Source of the DNA: Cheiracanthium punctorium
Taxonomy: Eukaryota > Arthropoda > Arachnida > Araneae > Cheiracanthiidae
Assembly (NCBI GenBank): GCA_038373885.1
Contig: JAWZYV010014440.1
Location: forward strand, 839,001 to 903,000
Direction: 5' to 3'
DNA: 64,000 bases
Made by a program: the position numbers and the translations under genes. Each line of letters begins with the position of its first letter. The first letter of the stretch is position 1. Of this stretch, positions 1 through 11,309 are shown one piece after another. Below the pieces are notes generated by a model that was given only the letters and a program-made list of their open reading frames with translations, was not told the DNA's origin and ran no database searches.

Positions 1-740
1 AAAATTATTTTTATTTCATCATTTTTATTATTTTACTTCAACTCATTTGTAAAATTCTTTCACGGTTTAATAATTTCGAAAACTGAAGTAATAAAATGTT
101 TGATTTAAAGTACCTATCTTGCCTTACAAATCTAGAAAGGTATTTTATTTTTTATTAGTCGCAAAAAATAGGTTTGCGTCCTTTTAAAAATCTATATGAT
201 TAACGCTTTTATGAATTTAAAAACTCATTAATGGTATTTTATTCTAATAATATTAACCGTTACAAATGCAACGCATTAACTTTGCATTACATGTAATTAC
301 GGCACATTTAAATTGATGTTCTGCAATAAAAAATGTGAAGATTTTTCCCTTTAGCACTGTGATACAAGCGATACACATACTGGAAGTCTTTTTGTTAGCG
401 GTGACAGTGGTTTACCTATTTTTGAGGAAACCTTAGAATGCTACATTTCATGAATGTTATGTAAAGTCATATAAATGTTACTATTTGCACTAACACAGAT
501 AAAACAATTGGGCAATACTCATTATTTATTTAAAAAATATTTTAATTAACTATTGCTGCATCGTGATATTCCGTTTGAAAATTGATGGCAGACACACACA
601 CACACAAGTTTCGAGAGCTTAAGCTAAAATATTCTTTGCGTATTCTTATTTTTGCGCAGTTTTCGTATAGGTTTTTTTTTTGTTGTTGTTAATTTTAAAA
701 GAGGAAGGAAATCAGATTTGTCATACTTTTCATAGATAAA
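1..740. other. AT-rich non-coding flank
   Basis: No coding frame, RNA gene or mobile-element terminus is visible. The only simple sequence is a short (CA)n run near 591-605. The base composition matches the non-coding background of the rest of the window. Confidence 0.6.
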
Positions 741-746
741 CAAACC

Positions 747-759
747 ATAAAGCGAAATG

Positions 760-815
<56 letters not shown>

Positions 816-960
816 CATTTCGCTTATATTATATCGCTTTATTATATCTTATCGCATATATTATATCTTATATATTATTTCGCTTATATATATATATAGC
901 ATTTCGCTTATATTTCGCTTATATTATTTATATATATATATATATATATATATTACGCCT
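747..960. repeat. (TA)27 microsatellite bracketed by inverted 11-mers
   Basis: A pure (TA)n run at 761-814 is flanked by exact inverted arms, AAGCGAAATGC at 750-760 and GCATTTCGCTT at 815-825. The right-arm motif GCATTTCGCTTATAT recurs at about 898-912, and partial TTTCGCTTATAT copies fill 880-925 before a second (TA)n run at about 930-951. The whole segment can fold into a long cruciform. Reading frames through it give only Tyr-Ile repeats and are not genes. Confidence 0.9.
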
Positions 961-1289
961 AATACAAAACCATTCATATATTTCGCAATAACCCAAAACT
1001 TTCAAAAGAAATTTGCATGTAAATCTTGAGCAGCTAAACCACTCTATTTACGAATTCTTTCGAGCATGATCAAATACTTTAAGAAAATTCTCCATGAAAA
1101 ATAGGAAGGAAATACGTTAATTAAATATATATCCCATTGAAAAAATTGTTGTTTTTTTATTAGCATCCCGTCTTTCATTTTTCTTTCTTTCTTCTTCTTC
1201 TTTTTTTTTTTTTTTTTTTTGTTTCTGTACTCATTTCTTATACACACTCTCTCTTCGTATACTTTTTCCCTCCCCAATTCTTTACCCAC

Positions 1290-1900
1290 CCCGCCCTCTA
1301 ATGTTGTGATGACATTTCGTCTTTTGCTCCCCGTTCGAACATATGCATAATTACTCTGTACGGCCCTGGACTTCCGAAATCCAAGAAATTTTTCATCACA
1401 ATACCATTTTTTCTCCCTTCCTCCCCCGTTATAGTCGCTTCGAATCCCGAACTACTTTTCCCGCGCCTCCAGTGTGTAGCGCTAATAATTCCGGAGTAGA
1501 GAAGAGCGAGATAGAGAGAAAAGGGGGGATGTAGTAGGGACGCGGATAGGGGAGAGAAGAGAGGAAGGCAGGAATCCCTTAGAAATCGCCTGTTGAGTGC
1601 GAAAGGCCTATCACTTATTATTGTTGTTTTTTTTCTTCCATGACGCGCCGCCAGGGAAAAGTCTTCTCCACTGCCAAGCACGCGAAGGCGCCAAAAGTGT
1701 GTTTTGGGGTGGCGGTTGGTGGCGGTATTATGAAGCGGACGACGATATGAGAAGAGGTGATATTAGATTGGGTTTAGTTTAAGTTTAGACATAACATCGC
1801 TTGTGCTTCTCGGCGGATCGTTTTTGTGGGGTGAAAATGTTCGGTGTGTGTGCGCGTTTAGTGCCGTCATCGAGCTATGATGTGCAACTTTGAACATCAT
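1290..1900. promoter_or_regulatory. CpG-richer segment, possible promoter / 5' untranslated region
   Basis: This segment is visibly richer in G+C and CpG than the surrounding AT-rich DNA (many CG steps around 1440-1580 and 1640-1870) and contains purine- and pyrimidine-rich tracts. It lies 2.6 kb upstream of the host exon at 4524 on the same strand, so it could be that gene's promoter and non-coding first exon. I see no convincing TATA box or clean splice donor, and the open frames inside it (for example 1298-1681 minus) do not look like protein. The call is inference from composition and position. Confidence 0.28.
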
Positions 1901-4221
1901 GAGAGGCAGATCTGCTACGTATACATCAAGAGAAAAATAAGTATTTAAGGAGGTCAGCTAGTGTCTTTTCTTAGATTGTTTTCTTTGGATAAAAGTCATT
2001 ATACAGAAAGACAGAAAAAAAAAATGTTCGCAGTGATTCAAATTGCACTCAGTGTGGTAAAAGTAAAAAGAATTCTAAAACTGCAGAGGCATCAATACAT
2101 ATATTTTTGAATGAATTTATTTCTACACAATATGCAATTATATAAATATGCACAGTAAGAAAATCTAGAAAATAATTATTTAAATGCATTACATTGAAAA
2201 ATATTGTCTGTTATTTTTCTTTTGTACAATTACTTTAAACCTTTTATTATGTAAAAAATTGCATATGCACCGAAAGAAATATATTTAAAATAAAGTAATT
2301 TAATTCTCGGTAAAAAACATTTCGATTGCATAGTTAGCTGAAGTATCTGTTTTTATTTTAGAAAATGTTGATGCATACGCATTTTACAATGTGTGCAAAA
2401 AATATGAATACTTTAATATAGAAATAATCAAATGAGTCATTCAGTTATACTAATGAAGATTTATCTACCTGATGCATAAAAAAGTGGACATTTACTATAA
2501 ATATAATAATAAAATAACAAGGAATGTTTTGACAAAAATCTAAAATGTGGATATTAATGATTATTTTTATTTAGTGATGTTACAATGAGTTCATATATTG
2601 CATCAAGTTTGTTTAAAAAAATGGAAAATAACTATGACATTGAAAATACCCAGAGAAATTTACACCTGTTCATTTTGCAATAATAGAATAAAAAGAAAGT
2701 TTGCATTTTTTTGTTTAGTTTTCAGAAAGTAACTTTAACGGGCAGTAAAAGTTACAGGATAATTTGCATTTATTTTATATATATTGATAGTTTGTGATCT
2801 CTTAGCTCGAAGAGAGTTAGCTCTAAGAACTTTCTGGTGCATTTTCATATCTGCACTGAAGATATTTGCATACATATTTAAATATATAAACAGTTAACTA
2901 TCCAACGTTTTAAAAAATTTTATATTTCTTTTCTTGATTATAGATTATTTATATCGATGCGCAAATTCGTGTATTTCTGTGAGTAAAGAATCATCTTTAA
3001 AAAAGTAACATTTTAAGTATAACATTTCACAAAAAAGAAAAAAAAAATGTTTAAATTACAAATTTATTAGTAACTATCTGAATGTGATTTTCATTTATCT
3101 GCATTATAACCTTTGTTTGCATTATTAATAAATGCCATTTGTTTCTTTTTTACTTCAATGACAAGACTTAACAAGGATTTGTAGCTATTTTTATGAGACC
3201 ATTACTGTCTTTTAAATTACAATTTTCTAAATCCTTTTCTTAGTAAAATAATCATAAAACAATTGAAATTTTTTTTTTCACAAAAACTGTTAAACAAAAA
3301 AGATAAATGAAATATTACCATTTTTGTTTCCTAAAGAGTAAGTCTATAAGTTACAATTTATGTATCGGATAAAAGGACACGTGAAACTTTAAATATGAAA
3401 GTCTTCATCTAAAAGTTTAAATCAAATATGTAAACTTTTAAATTAATATATTGAATTTTACAAGAGTCAACACTGGAAATTATTGAACACATATTTAAGT
3501 AAGTTTTTCAATTTAAATGATTGAAGATTGCTTTCAAAATATAATTTTGGTATTTTACACAACGATTCTCTAAATAAATAGAAAGATAATCTGATGTATA
3601 TACATTTTTAAATCTAAATCTGCTTTACTGTTATGTAGCTAGCCGATTAAAAATGACATTTAAAAATATAAAAACAATTAGTGATAAATAATATAACACG
3701 TTTTATATACTTATAAGTAATGTTTAAAAAAGTTAATAATTTTCTTGCGCCTGTAAAATGTAATTTCTAATTAAAAATTATTTTAAGAGTAAAATGTTTG
3801 TATGGCAAATTCAGCAGTAATATTCCTTTATACTAAAATATTAATTATTAACTCAGAAACTGACTAACATATTTTTATAAAATTATATCATATATTAATA
3901 CATGAACATGCTTTACACTATTAGCAAAATAGAATTATTATTTTACATAGAGAGTGAATATTATCTTTTTAGTCTGTAATTTTCCGAAATATTAAATTTA
4001 ATATTGAAGTTATTTGATAAAAGTATTAACTTGATACATTTATTTAAATTGTGTTTAAGCAAAGATAATATTTAATTTGACATTTAAAAAATCACTAGAA
4101 AGGGACTGTTATAAAATGAAATACTATGATATCTAAATAAAGTATATAGATATCATCTGATAAAAATCGCAAGCGCATCCATATTTTACTGTAAAATAAT
4201 TTCCAAGTCAATAACGCATTT
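1901..4221. other. AT-rich non-coding DNA upstream of the host exon
   Basis: More than 2 kb of AT-rich sequence with stop codons in all frames, short A/T tracts and no recognisable element termini. It could be the first intron or upstream flank of the gene whose coding exon starts at 4524. Confidence 0.5.
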
Positions 4222-4339
4222 TTGTTAAACATAGTGCGAGGCAAAGTATCATGGTTGGATAAATCAAGTGCTAATAGTCAAAGTTATCAACAATTTTTGA
4301 ACTGGCGGTGCCAGAATTTTCAAAAGGTCACCCAGATTG

Positions 4340-4569
4340 CGTGTTTGAAAAAGATTAAGAGGGACAAAGCCACAAACAACAAAGTTCTGCAAAAGCTTAC
4401 AAAACGGATTAAATCCAAATGTACGTCCAACATGTCCAGTAACTTCAAAATCAATAAAATTCAAAAGCGCCTCCAACATGTTCAGTTGTTCCAAAACCGA
4501 TAAAGTCCAAAACCTCATCGAATATGTTCAGTAGTTCCAAAACGGCGAAAGGTCCCGGCGACCATGCTA
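4340..4569 (+). repeat. 46-bp tandem minisatellite running into the start codon
   Basis: Three clear units share the pattern TCCAACATGTTCAGTNGTTCC followed by an A-rich half. Their ATG triplets lie at 4432, 4478 and 4524, exactly 46 bp apart. More degenerate units extend upstream to about 4340. Because 46 is not a multiple of three, each ATG is in a different frame, and only the last one (4524) opens the host exon. The upstream ATGs start short frames. Confidence 0.8.
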
Positions 4570-4889
4570 AGGCGAAGACGCCTCTCGAGCCTCCAGTTCT
4601 CATTCTTTGCGTCGACGAGGACGAGACCGACGGGGAGGACAACGACATTCTGGACTTGTTCGACCATTCGGTGGAGTGTCGGTCGCTCACCAACCTGGAC
4701 CCGTACAGCTTCTCCTCCTCCGGTGTTCCGAGGAGCGTCCTGGTGCAGTCCGGCAGCGTCCGCAACAAGACTCGGAAAAGCGTGCAGCTGGAATGCAGCG
4801 ACGACACTGCCAGTATCAGGGACGACTTGAAGAGCCTCTTTTCGGAGAGTAAGAAAAAATCGAGTCGCCACAACAGCATCGTTCCACAG
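4524..4889 (+). CDS. First coding exon of an unrecognised host gene (N-terminal 122 residues)
   Basis: This is the strongest host coding signal. The exon is GC-rich with GC-ending codons in an AT-rich background and runs open for 122 codons. It ends at a consensus splice donor (CAG followed by GTAAGT at 4890-4895), so the intron would fall between codons. The start at 4524 was chosen because the in-frame stop at 4455-4457 lies just upstream and no pyrimidine-rich acceptor precedes it; a spliced start 5' of 4524 cannot be excluded. The protein begins with a Ser/Lys-rich stretch, then a strongly acidic segment (about residues 31-45, DEDETDGEDND), then a Ser-rich region and a basic end (KKKSSRHNS, possible phosphorylation sites). 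No signal peptide or membrane segment is visible. I do not recognise the family. Reading past the donor gives only 18 more codons before a stop, as expected for intron. No later exon of this gene is convincingly visible in the window, so the first intron may be very long. Confidence 0.72.
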
Positions 4890-5049
4890 GTAAGTCCCCA
4901 TTTCAATCGATACAATATTACTTTGAAGTACGAAGTGCCCTAATATACGATCTTCTTGTGATGTGAGAGTGAATTATTTTTGAAACACGAATCGGAATAT
5001 TCGGAATACGAGCATTATCGATAAGTGAAAGAGAGAATATAAATTATTA

Positions 5050-5850
5050 AAGTGAAAAATTCACTACCGCATGGATTGGCCATGTTTTCGATGTTTTTTT
5101 TTTTTAAAGTATGCTCGTGTGTGTGTGTGTGTGTGTACATAAATATTCATTTGTATCTATGAAATATGCGTTTATAATAAATACACTACTGTATAAAAAT
5201 TCTAATATGATAAAGCTGAATTGCATTTTAGTAATTTCAATGCGGAGAAATTTATTTGAGATACTAGCTCTTTGACTAATGAACTCAGTAGAAGTATGAA
5301 TTTAACTCCTTTCTCAAGGAGTATAGAATAGTTTTCTATAGTAGGAGTATTATAAAATAGTTTTGATTATTAAATTGAATCGAAAGAAAAATTCAGTACA
5401 CCGCATGGATAGGCCAACATGCTTTTGATATTCCGTTTTACAGTATGTACGTACAGCAGGGGCGTAGCCAAGGGGGGTCATAACCCCCCCCATGAGGAAT
5501 TTTTTGCCATACAAAATGTATATTCTTTACGCCCTTACCACACGCATGTATGCATATATGTGACCTGCAGTAGTCGAAACCCCCCCATGAAAAATTTCTG
5601 GCTACGCCCCTGACGTACAGGTATGTTTATTTAATTTGTAAGTATGGAATATGTGTCTATAATAAATACATTATTACATAAATATTCTAAGGTTTATTTT
5701 CGCTCAATAAAGATGAACTGCCATTTTAGTAATTTCAGTTGGGAAGGGAATATTTTTAATTGACACACTAGCACTTCGACTAAGGATCTCAGTCAAGGAA
5801 TGAATTTAACTCACTGTTTTCAAGGTACCGCAGTATAGTTTTAATGTAGT
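5050..5850 (+). repeat. Diverged tandem duplication in the intron
   Basis: Copy 1 (about 5057-5330) and copy 2 (about 5390-5845) share the same order of landmarks: an ACCGCATGGAT motif, a GTATG segment, ATAATAAATACA, TTTTAGTAATTTCA, an ACTAGC block and ATGAATTTAACTC. Copy 2 is longer because a 156-bp MITE sits inside it. Copy 1 also contains a (GT)n run at about 5118-5136. Confidence 0.75.
5457..5612. mobile_element. hAT-type MITE, CAGGGGCGTAGCCA family, copy 1
   Basis: A 156-bp element with terminal inverted repeats CAGGGGCGTAGCCA and TGGCTACGCCCCTG. It is flanked by a perfect 8-bp duplication ACGTACAG at 5449-5456 and 5613-5620. The 8-bp duplication and CAGGG end are typical of hAT non-autonomous elements. 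Internal poly-C/poly-G blocks lie just inside each end. Related copies are at 16159-16298, 30675-30834 and 61766-61940. Confidence 0.92.
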
Positions 5851-7030
5851 CTTTCCAATTTTCTAATGCTAATCCCATTTGTTTTTTCTTATCAAATGTC
5901 ATAGTATAATGTCAATCTTTTTATCTTATCAAATAAAATATAAGACAAAACAAAATACTGAATATGACATACTATTAGAGCATAAAATTTACATGCAGAT
6001 ATTTTCAACATAATATTAGAGAATGATATTTACATGCAAATATTTTCAAAAACATACATTTCTTTAGAGAATAGCGTTATTATATCTTGATATATCTTGT
6101 GTATCTGTTCGGTGAATTGTACGTATTAGACAAGTTCCTTAACCTTTCTCTCGTATCATTTCAAGAATCTCCTTATGATCCAGGTGTAGTTTTCTCTTCG
6201 TTGATAATTGAATGCTCCGTGTTTCATTCAAAGACTATGTTGAAGATTCATTGAAGAGAAATGAAATATGTCGGCTATTGCTTTTGTTGCACGGATGAAA
6301 AATAATATTTATAATCTAGATACAGAATGTTTCTCGAGTTGGATAGCGGAAAAGAACATATCCGGAAAGAATCAATAACTATTTATATTCCAGATTTTGT
6401 TTACGTACCAGAATGGATTATTATTATTATTATTTCAAGGGGACTCGGCATCTCCAAACATTATTTATTTTTATTATAATTAACCTTAAAAAATTTATTA
6501 TTATATGAAAATTAAACACACTAACGTAATATGTTAAAAAAGATGAATTTTTTAAATTCACAATTTTGTTACTAATTTCAATATACTATTCTTTTTTTTA
6601 TTTTTTTTATTATTTTGCTTTAGTTTGTTTATGTTGCGTTGTACATTGCTATATGTTTCAGAAAACATTTATTTTTATGAAGACCATTCAGAATTTAAAA
6701 AATTAAAACTCCGTGATTGTAGAGTGTTCCCTTCTGTTACAATTTGATGGGCTATTTTAAACTTTTTCACTGTATTAAAACTTATACCATATATTTTCAA
6801 AAGAACTCATTTTGTACCAATCTACCCCGGAATGGAGTAGATTGGTAGCTGGATGGAGTACTTCGGCACGCTTGCAAGAAATTTACATGAACGTAACACT
6901 TTTATTAGAGAGTCATTTCACAGTATTCATATTACATACATTACATTTGAAAGCAAAATTATGAGATAGTTGTACATATTTCAATGTTAAAATATAAATG
7001 AGAAAGTTTGCAATTATTTTTAATGTTTTA
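5851..7030. other. AT-rich non-coding DNA
   Basis: Nothing supportable beyond A/T tracts and a short (ATT)n run at about 6417-6435. The repeated phrase ACCAATCTAC / GTAGATTGGT at 6819-6848 forms a small inverted repeat. Confidence 0.5.
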
Positions 7031-7034
7031 TGTA

Positions 7035-7225
7035 CAATTTCAACTAGATTTTCGTGAAATTTCTTTTTGTTGGAGCCAATAGTTTCTTTTTTTAATTGAA
7101 TGAACTTTTAGTCCATATGTTCGTGCTGCCGTTCCATAATTAGCCCCCATTAAGAACATCACGTATAGTTTTTGCCATGGTCTCTTCACAAATGTCTGCA
7201 TGATTAGGTTTTTCTTGTTTCCTCA
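7035..7225 (-). pseudogene. Possible helix-turn-helix transposase remnant
   Basis: On the minus strand, a methionine-started stretch reads MAKTIRDVLNGG and then, after a one-base frame change, NYGTAARTYGLKVHSIKKR. That arrangement resembles the N-terminal DNA-binding helix-turn-helix of pogo/Tigger-like transposases, but the match is from memory of the general pattern and is short. No catalytic domain or element termini are visible. Downstream sequence (7285-7987 plus) has open frames without protein-like character. Confidence 0.22.
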
Positions 7226-8598
7226 TGATAACTATAAACTAAAAGGAATCAGAAATAACAAAAAATATACGTTCAGCCTAGTCTATGAAAAACAGCAAAG
7301 AAGATTTGCGCACTTATCAAACTGTACGTCTAAATAAATGTACTACAATTTTGCAATGCAGTTGTTTTTTACATAAAACTGTCTCAAACAAAAGGAAATG
7401 CCTTGAACAAGAAAGCTATACTAATTTACTATCCATTGGTGCATGTACCAATCGATGTGTCCAATACAATTCTACCATCTATCCCACTAGCACATTTCTT
7501 AAAAAAGTGTCATGGCTGTTTCTTACAATTTACGCAGTATTTAAACATAATGCGAAAATAAATGACATTAAGTTTATGTTATAATATACTATTATATTCA
7601 AAGTGATATATTGAACTGAACACTCAGTATCAGGTTACAAACAAATTTCTTAAAGTTTACAAAATTAGAGTAAAGCTGTATGCCTTACCTTTGTCAGAAA
7701 ATTACAAATCCAATCTTATCGAACTTTTACCAGAAGACACACTTCACAAGTTTTCACTGCTACCAATATATGGAAGAGAAATCAAAAACGTATATTTAAA
7801 TCAGCTGGAATTATTAGCATTGTACCAATGTATTTCATGTACCAATGTATCCCAGTCTCCCCTGTATAGTAATATTTTGAACAAATTTAAGCACGGAATT
7901 TTGGCTGCCCACATTAGTTTGAGAGTAAACAAAATTAAGCTACAGCTAGGCAATGAAAAAGGAAAAAAATCATTAATGCTTCGTTAGATTTATTTTTTAT
8001 GTTTTCAACGTATACCTGGGTGCTTAAATCTTTTACTTGTCATGTAAGGCTATGTAGAAAAATTGTCAAGCAAGTTCATCCACATTTGACAAAGCCCTCG
8101 CATTTCAAATGTGATTAAAAAAAAACAGAAAACTGAGATAAATACAATTAAAGATTTCATTGAGTTATAAGTTATTGAATAGGGTGGTGCGAAAAACAAT
8201 TTTTTTTGAAATTCGAAACGTCACCATGGGCAATAGTTGCGATTTAGATTTTTACTATCTTACTTTAAACCCTGAAATTTGGATGAAATTGTTTAATATC
8301 TTAGGCCACCTCAAGATCCTGGAATTTTGGAAATTTTGGGAAAAAAGGCTTTAAAATCAACTGCTCTGTTCATTAAAGAAAAAAATAATTATGAAATGCC
8401 ACCAGGTTATTTATTTGCACTTTTGAGTACATAAACATTTGTAAAAAGCTAGCCGATGTAAAATAGAATTAATTTTACAGAATTTATTTTACTTAACTCC
8501 CCAAATTCCTTAAAGTTGAGCGTTTTTCAATGAAAATAGTACGCAAAGACATGTAAATAGAGAAGATACTAGTCTTACCTTCTCATGTAAGGAGTAGG

Positions 8599-9878
8599 TT
8601 ATTTCACTCGGAAATCAGACTTTTTTTCAAAACATGGCATTAGATTCCTATCGAATGTTTTAGCTCGGATGAATCCATCTCCTGCATGGAGACCACACAC
8701 ATGAAGAGCAGATTCTGTCACAATCCTAATCATCATTTCAACTGCTTGGGAATGACAGTATCTTTTTAGAAAATTATCGCAAGAACTTGGATGTTTATCC
8801 GACTTCAGTAATTCCTGTAACACACTATTTGTCCATTTCTTTGCGATGGGAGGCTCAGTCACAACACATTCTTGCCAATGGATAAGGTCAATGTAGTCAT
8901 TGCTTTCGAAAATCACCTTTGGAATCTGAAACCTTCTAATGCTCGTTGTTTGTTCGGAAGACTTTCTGGCTTTTATGATACGCTGAATGGCAAGCTGATG
9001 GACAGATATTCTGTCGTTGCATACGCTGTCGTTCTGTCGTTGCATAATAACATTGCAGCGAGTACATTTTATGCATGAACAAAATACGCGTTGTTTTGAA
9101 AAACTTTTTTTGGCCCCTTTAAATTATCTGGGAGATACTGAAACTGAGATATAAAATATTGGAAATTCCTTGGGCCATCCTGAAAGGCACTGTTTCACTT
9201 GATTCTGAAGCATGTTGGTGCGTATACTTTCATAACGAATGTGGGTAATACAATAAGTTGTGGTGTTGGATAAGATATTCCAAAATACAAACGCAAAATG
9301 CAATTTGCGAACGATTGCCCGCGAGAATGGGAAAGTTTTCCAGGGTCGCTATTTGATAAATCTTGTGGGCAATAACCAGAGGAAACAGCCTTACAAATTT
9401 CCCACAAATAACGTTGATCCGTGCTAAGATCTCCAAAGTCAATATCGGACTCAAACGAAAATTCAAATTCATGGAACTTTATGATAGGATGGTTAGTGCA
9501 CGTCTTCAAGGACTTACCAATCAATCCACTGAATGCGCTTGGTCTTGATGTTTTCCCGTAGACTGCTTCTGTAAAGTACCATAAAGTTAGTTTGTTAAAA
9601 TGAAATTGACATTTTTGGCCAATGCACGGGAGAATTGAGCTTTTCTTCAAGGCGTCTAATTACACCTGCATTTACACCGGTATCAGTCACTTTCCCATCA
9701 CTTCCAATAAAGGCTAATTCTGATAAATCAAAAGCTTTCTCATTTAATAAGCTGAAGATAGCATCGAAAATGTCCTTTGAACTCTTGCTCTTAGGTGCGA
9801 AATGTCCCAAATACACAGAACCGGGTTCTTCAACTAGTGTAATATGCTCCTCCCATATTTTTCTCTTGTGCCACTAGC
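8599..9878 (-). pseudogene. hAT-like transposase pseudogene
   Basis: Protein-like sequence runs on the minus strand through three frames. The first part (about 9597-9878) contains EEPGSVYLGHFAPKS and FIGSDGKVTDTGVNAGVIRRLE, the Asp-containing motif region of this transposase family. The second (about 9195-9620) includes FSGLIGKSLKTC, LSTDQRYLWEIC and a degraded SHSRW motif (here SHSRG). The third (8599-9045) ends with the C-terminal helical part (WTNSVLQELLKSDKHP). Frame changes near 9600-9640 and between 9045 and 9195, plus the lost Trp, show the gene is dead. It would have encoded the enzyme that moves the 8180-10579 element. Assignment to hAT rests on the element ends and remembered invertebrate relatives, not a search. 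Confidence 0.7.
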
Positions 9879-9953
9879 TATCATCTATTTTCGTAATTGA
9901 AAGTCAAAAAAGACTTCTTCCGCCAGAAAAGAAAGCTACGATCTTGTGACTAG

Positions 9954-10135
9954 ACAGTGGCGGATTAATGCAAGTTTGTCGGTGGGGGCAGTTAGTTAGA
10001 AGATTGACCTATACATCCATTTTATGGAAGTAAAATAGGATATTTTACATTAATTTCTTTTTACTCCGAAAGGGGGGGGGTCACCCCCTTTTGCCCTTGT
10101 ATTATTTTAAAGAAGAATGCAAGCTGAAAATCAGG
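9954..10135. repeat. Dispersed repeat with a CAGTGGCGGATTAA end, copy 1
   Basis: This begins CAGTGGCGGATTAATGCAAG and continues through GGTGGGGGCAGTTA, TTTTATGGAAGTAAAATA and a G-run. The same succession occurs at about 29053-29210. Only the left terminus is clear, and its CAGTGGCGG start resembles hAT-type MITE ends. It lies inside the decayed hAT element and so inserted after it. Confidence 0.55.
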
Positions 10136-10675
10136 ACGATGTTTACAAAAAGTAGTGAGAGGGTGAGATTTGTTAATATCAAGCTCATGTTGGTAATGAA
10201 GTGGATGTAGACGAGTTTGTTTATCCAATGTATCGGGCTATTTTTGGAGTAAAAATGGCAAACTTTAAGGGATTTGAGGAGGCCTAAGAATTAATTTTAG
10301 ATCTGTTAGCTTTTTACAAATGTTTATGTACTCAAAAGTGCAAATAAATAACCTGGTGACATTTCATAATTATTTTTTTCTTTAATGAACAGAGCAGTTT
10401 ATTTTAAAGCATTTTTTCCTATAATTTCCAAAATTCGTGGATTTTGAGGAGGCCTAAGATATTTAACAATTTCATCCAAATTTCAGGGTTTAATTTTATT
10501 ATCAAAATCGCAACTATTGCACATGGTGACGTTTCGAATTTCAAAAAAAAAAAAAAAAAATGTTTTTCGTACCACACTTTTATTGAAGACAGGTGTTCCT
10601 TTAAACAGCTATAGCTGCCGTTGTAAGCAAGATGTGGCTTACAAATTTTAGTCGGATGTACTTTACGGCTTATAA

Positions 10676-10874
10676 CACATATGGGTGACCTCCAGCTAGC
10701 GGGCCGGATGTGGCCAACCACAACTTTTAATCTGGCCCGCGGAACATATCAAAACTCCATAAAAAACCCATGTAAGCCATTCAAAATCCCATATAAATGT
10801 CAATTATACGACCAATGACTTCGCTAACATCCTAAAGTTTGGCCCATAACTTTTCAACGGTTGCCCCTGCCTTT
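10676..10874. mobile_element. hAT-type MITE, CACATATGGG...GGTTGCCC family, copy 1
   Basis: It shares left end CACATATGGG, internal GGCCGGATGTGGCCAACCAC and TAAAGTTTGGCCCA, and right end CAACGGTTGCCC with the copy at 36068-36285. Flanking 8-mers GCTTATAA and GCTTATGT match at 6 of 8 positions, suggesting a decayed 8-bp duplication. There is no coding capacity. Confidence 0.7.
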
Positions 10875-11309
10875 GCTTATGTGATATCAAAATCAATATT
10901 TACATCAAATTTTCATACTGTGGGTAAGATGAGTCCCCTTACTTTTTTCACGCTGCGTATACAATAACAGGTAAAAAGAAAACACTGAAATAAATTGTTG
11001 CTAAATGGTTTAAACTAATAAACATTTTTTTTAAGTAACATATAAAATTTACAAAGATTCTAATAACTCTTTATAGGTATTCATTTTAATATTTGAGAAT
11101 ATGTTACGACAGTGATTTAGCTATTCAAGATTCATGCCCAGACAGCACCGCAAACTTGCATCAAACTTGGCAGCAAGCTTGATTTATCAAGTCAATAAAC
11201 TTGAATTAAGCTTGAAAATTTCAAGCATGTAAGCTTAATGCAAGCTTGAATCAAGTTTTCTAGTTTACACTTGCCCAGCTTGCATTAAGCTTGACATAGC
11301 AAGCCTAAA

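Larger units (their letters stand above)
8180..10579. mobile_element. Decayed hAT-superfamily DNA transposon with long inverted repeats
   Basis: The element is flanked by a perfect 8-bp duplication TTATTGAA at 8172-8179 and 10580-10587. The ends are TAGGGTGGTGCGAAAAACA on the left and, inverted, AAGTGTGGTACGAAAAACA on the right. The inverted repeats continue inward for about 370 bp (left about 8180-8555, right about 10210-10579), including matching TTATTTATTTGC-type and AGCTAGCCGAT/AGCTAACAGAT blocks. Between them lies a broken transposase frame on the minus strand. A TAGGG end plus an 8-bp target duplication fits hAT. A separate short insertion (9954-10135) lies inside the right half. Confidence 0.88.

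Noticed and set aside
624..1029. Frames rich in Tyr-Ile on both strands
   Set aside because: They translate the (TA)n run only.
1298..1681. 127-codon minus-strand frame in the CpG-richer segment
   Set aside because: Composition and overlapping frames suggest a chance frame in GC-richer DNA; no domain, splice site or codon bias supports it.
4451..4915. Antisense frames of 128 and 154 codons across the host exon
   Set aside because: They mirror the GC-rich plus-strand exon; the plus frame has the splice donor and sensible protein composition.
7285..7987. Two plus-strand frames of about 98 codons
   Set aside because: AT-driven composition, no motif, no splice context and no similarity I recognise.
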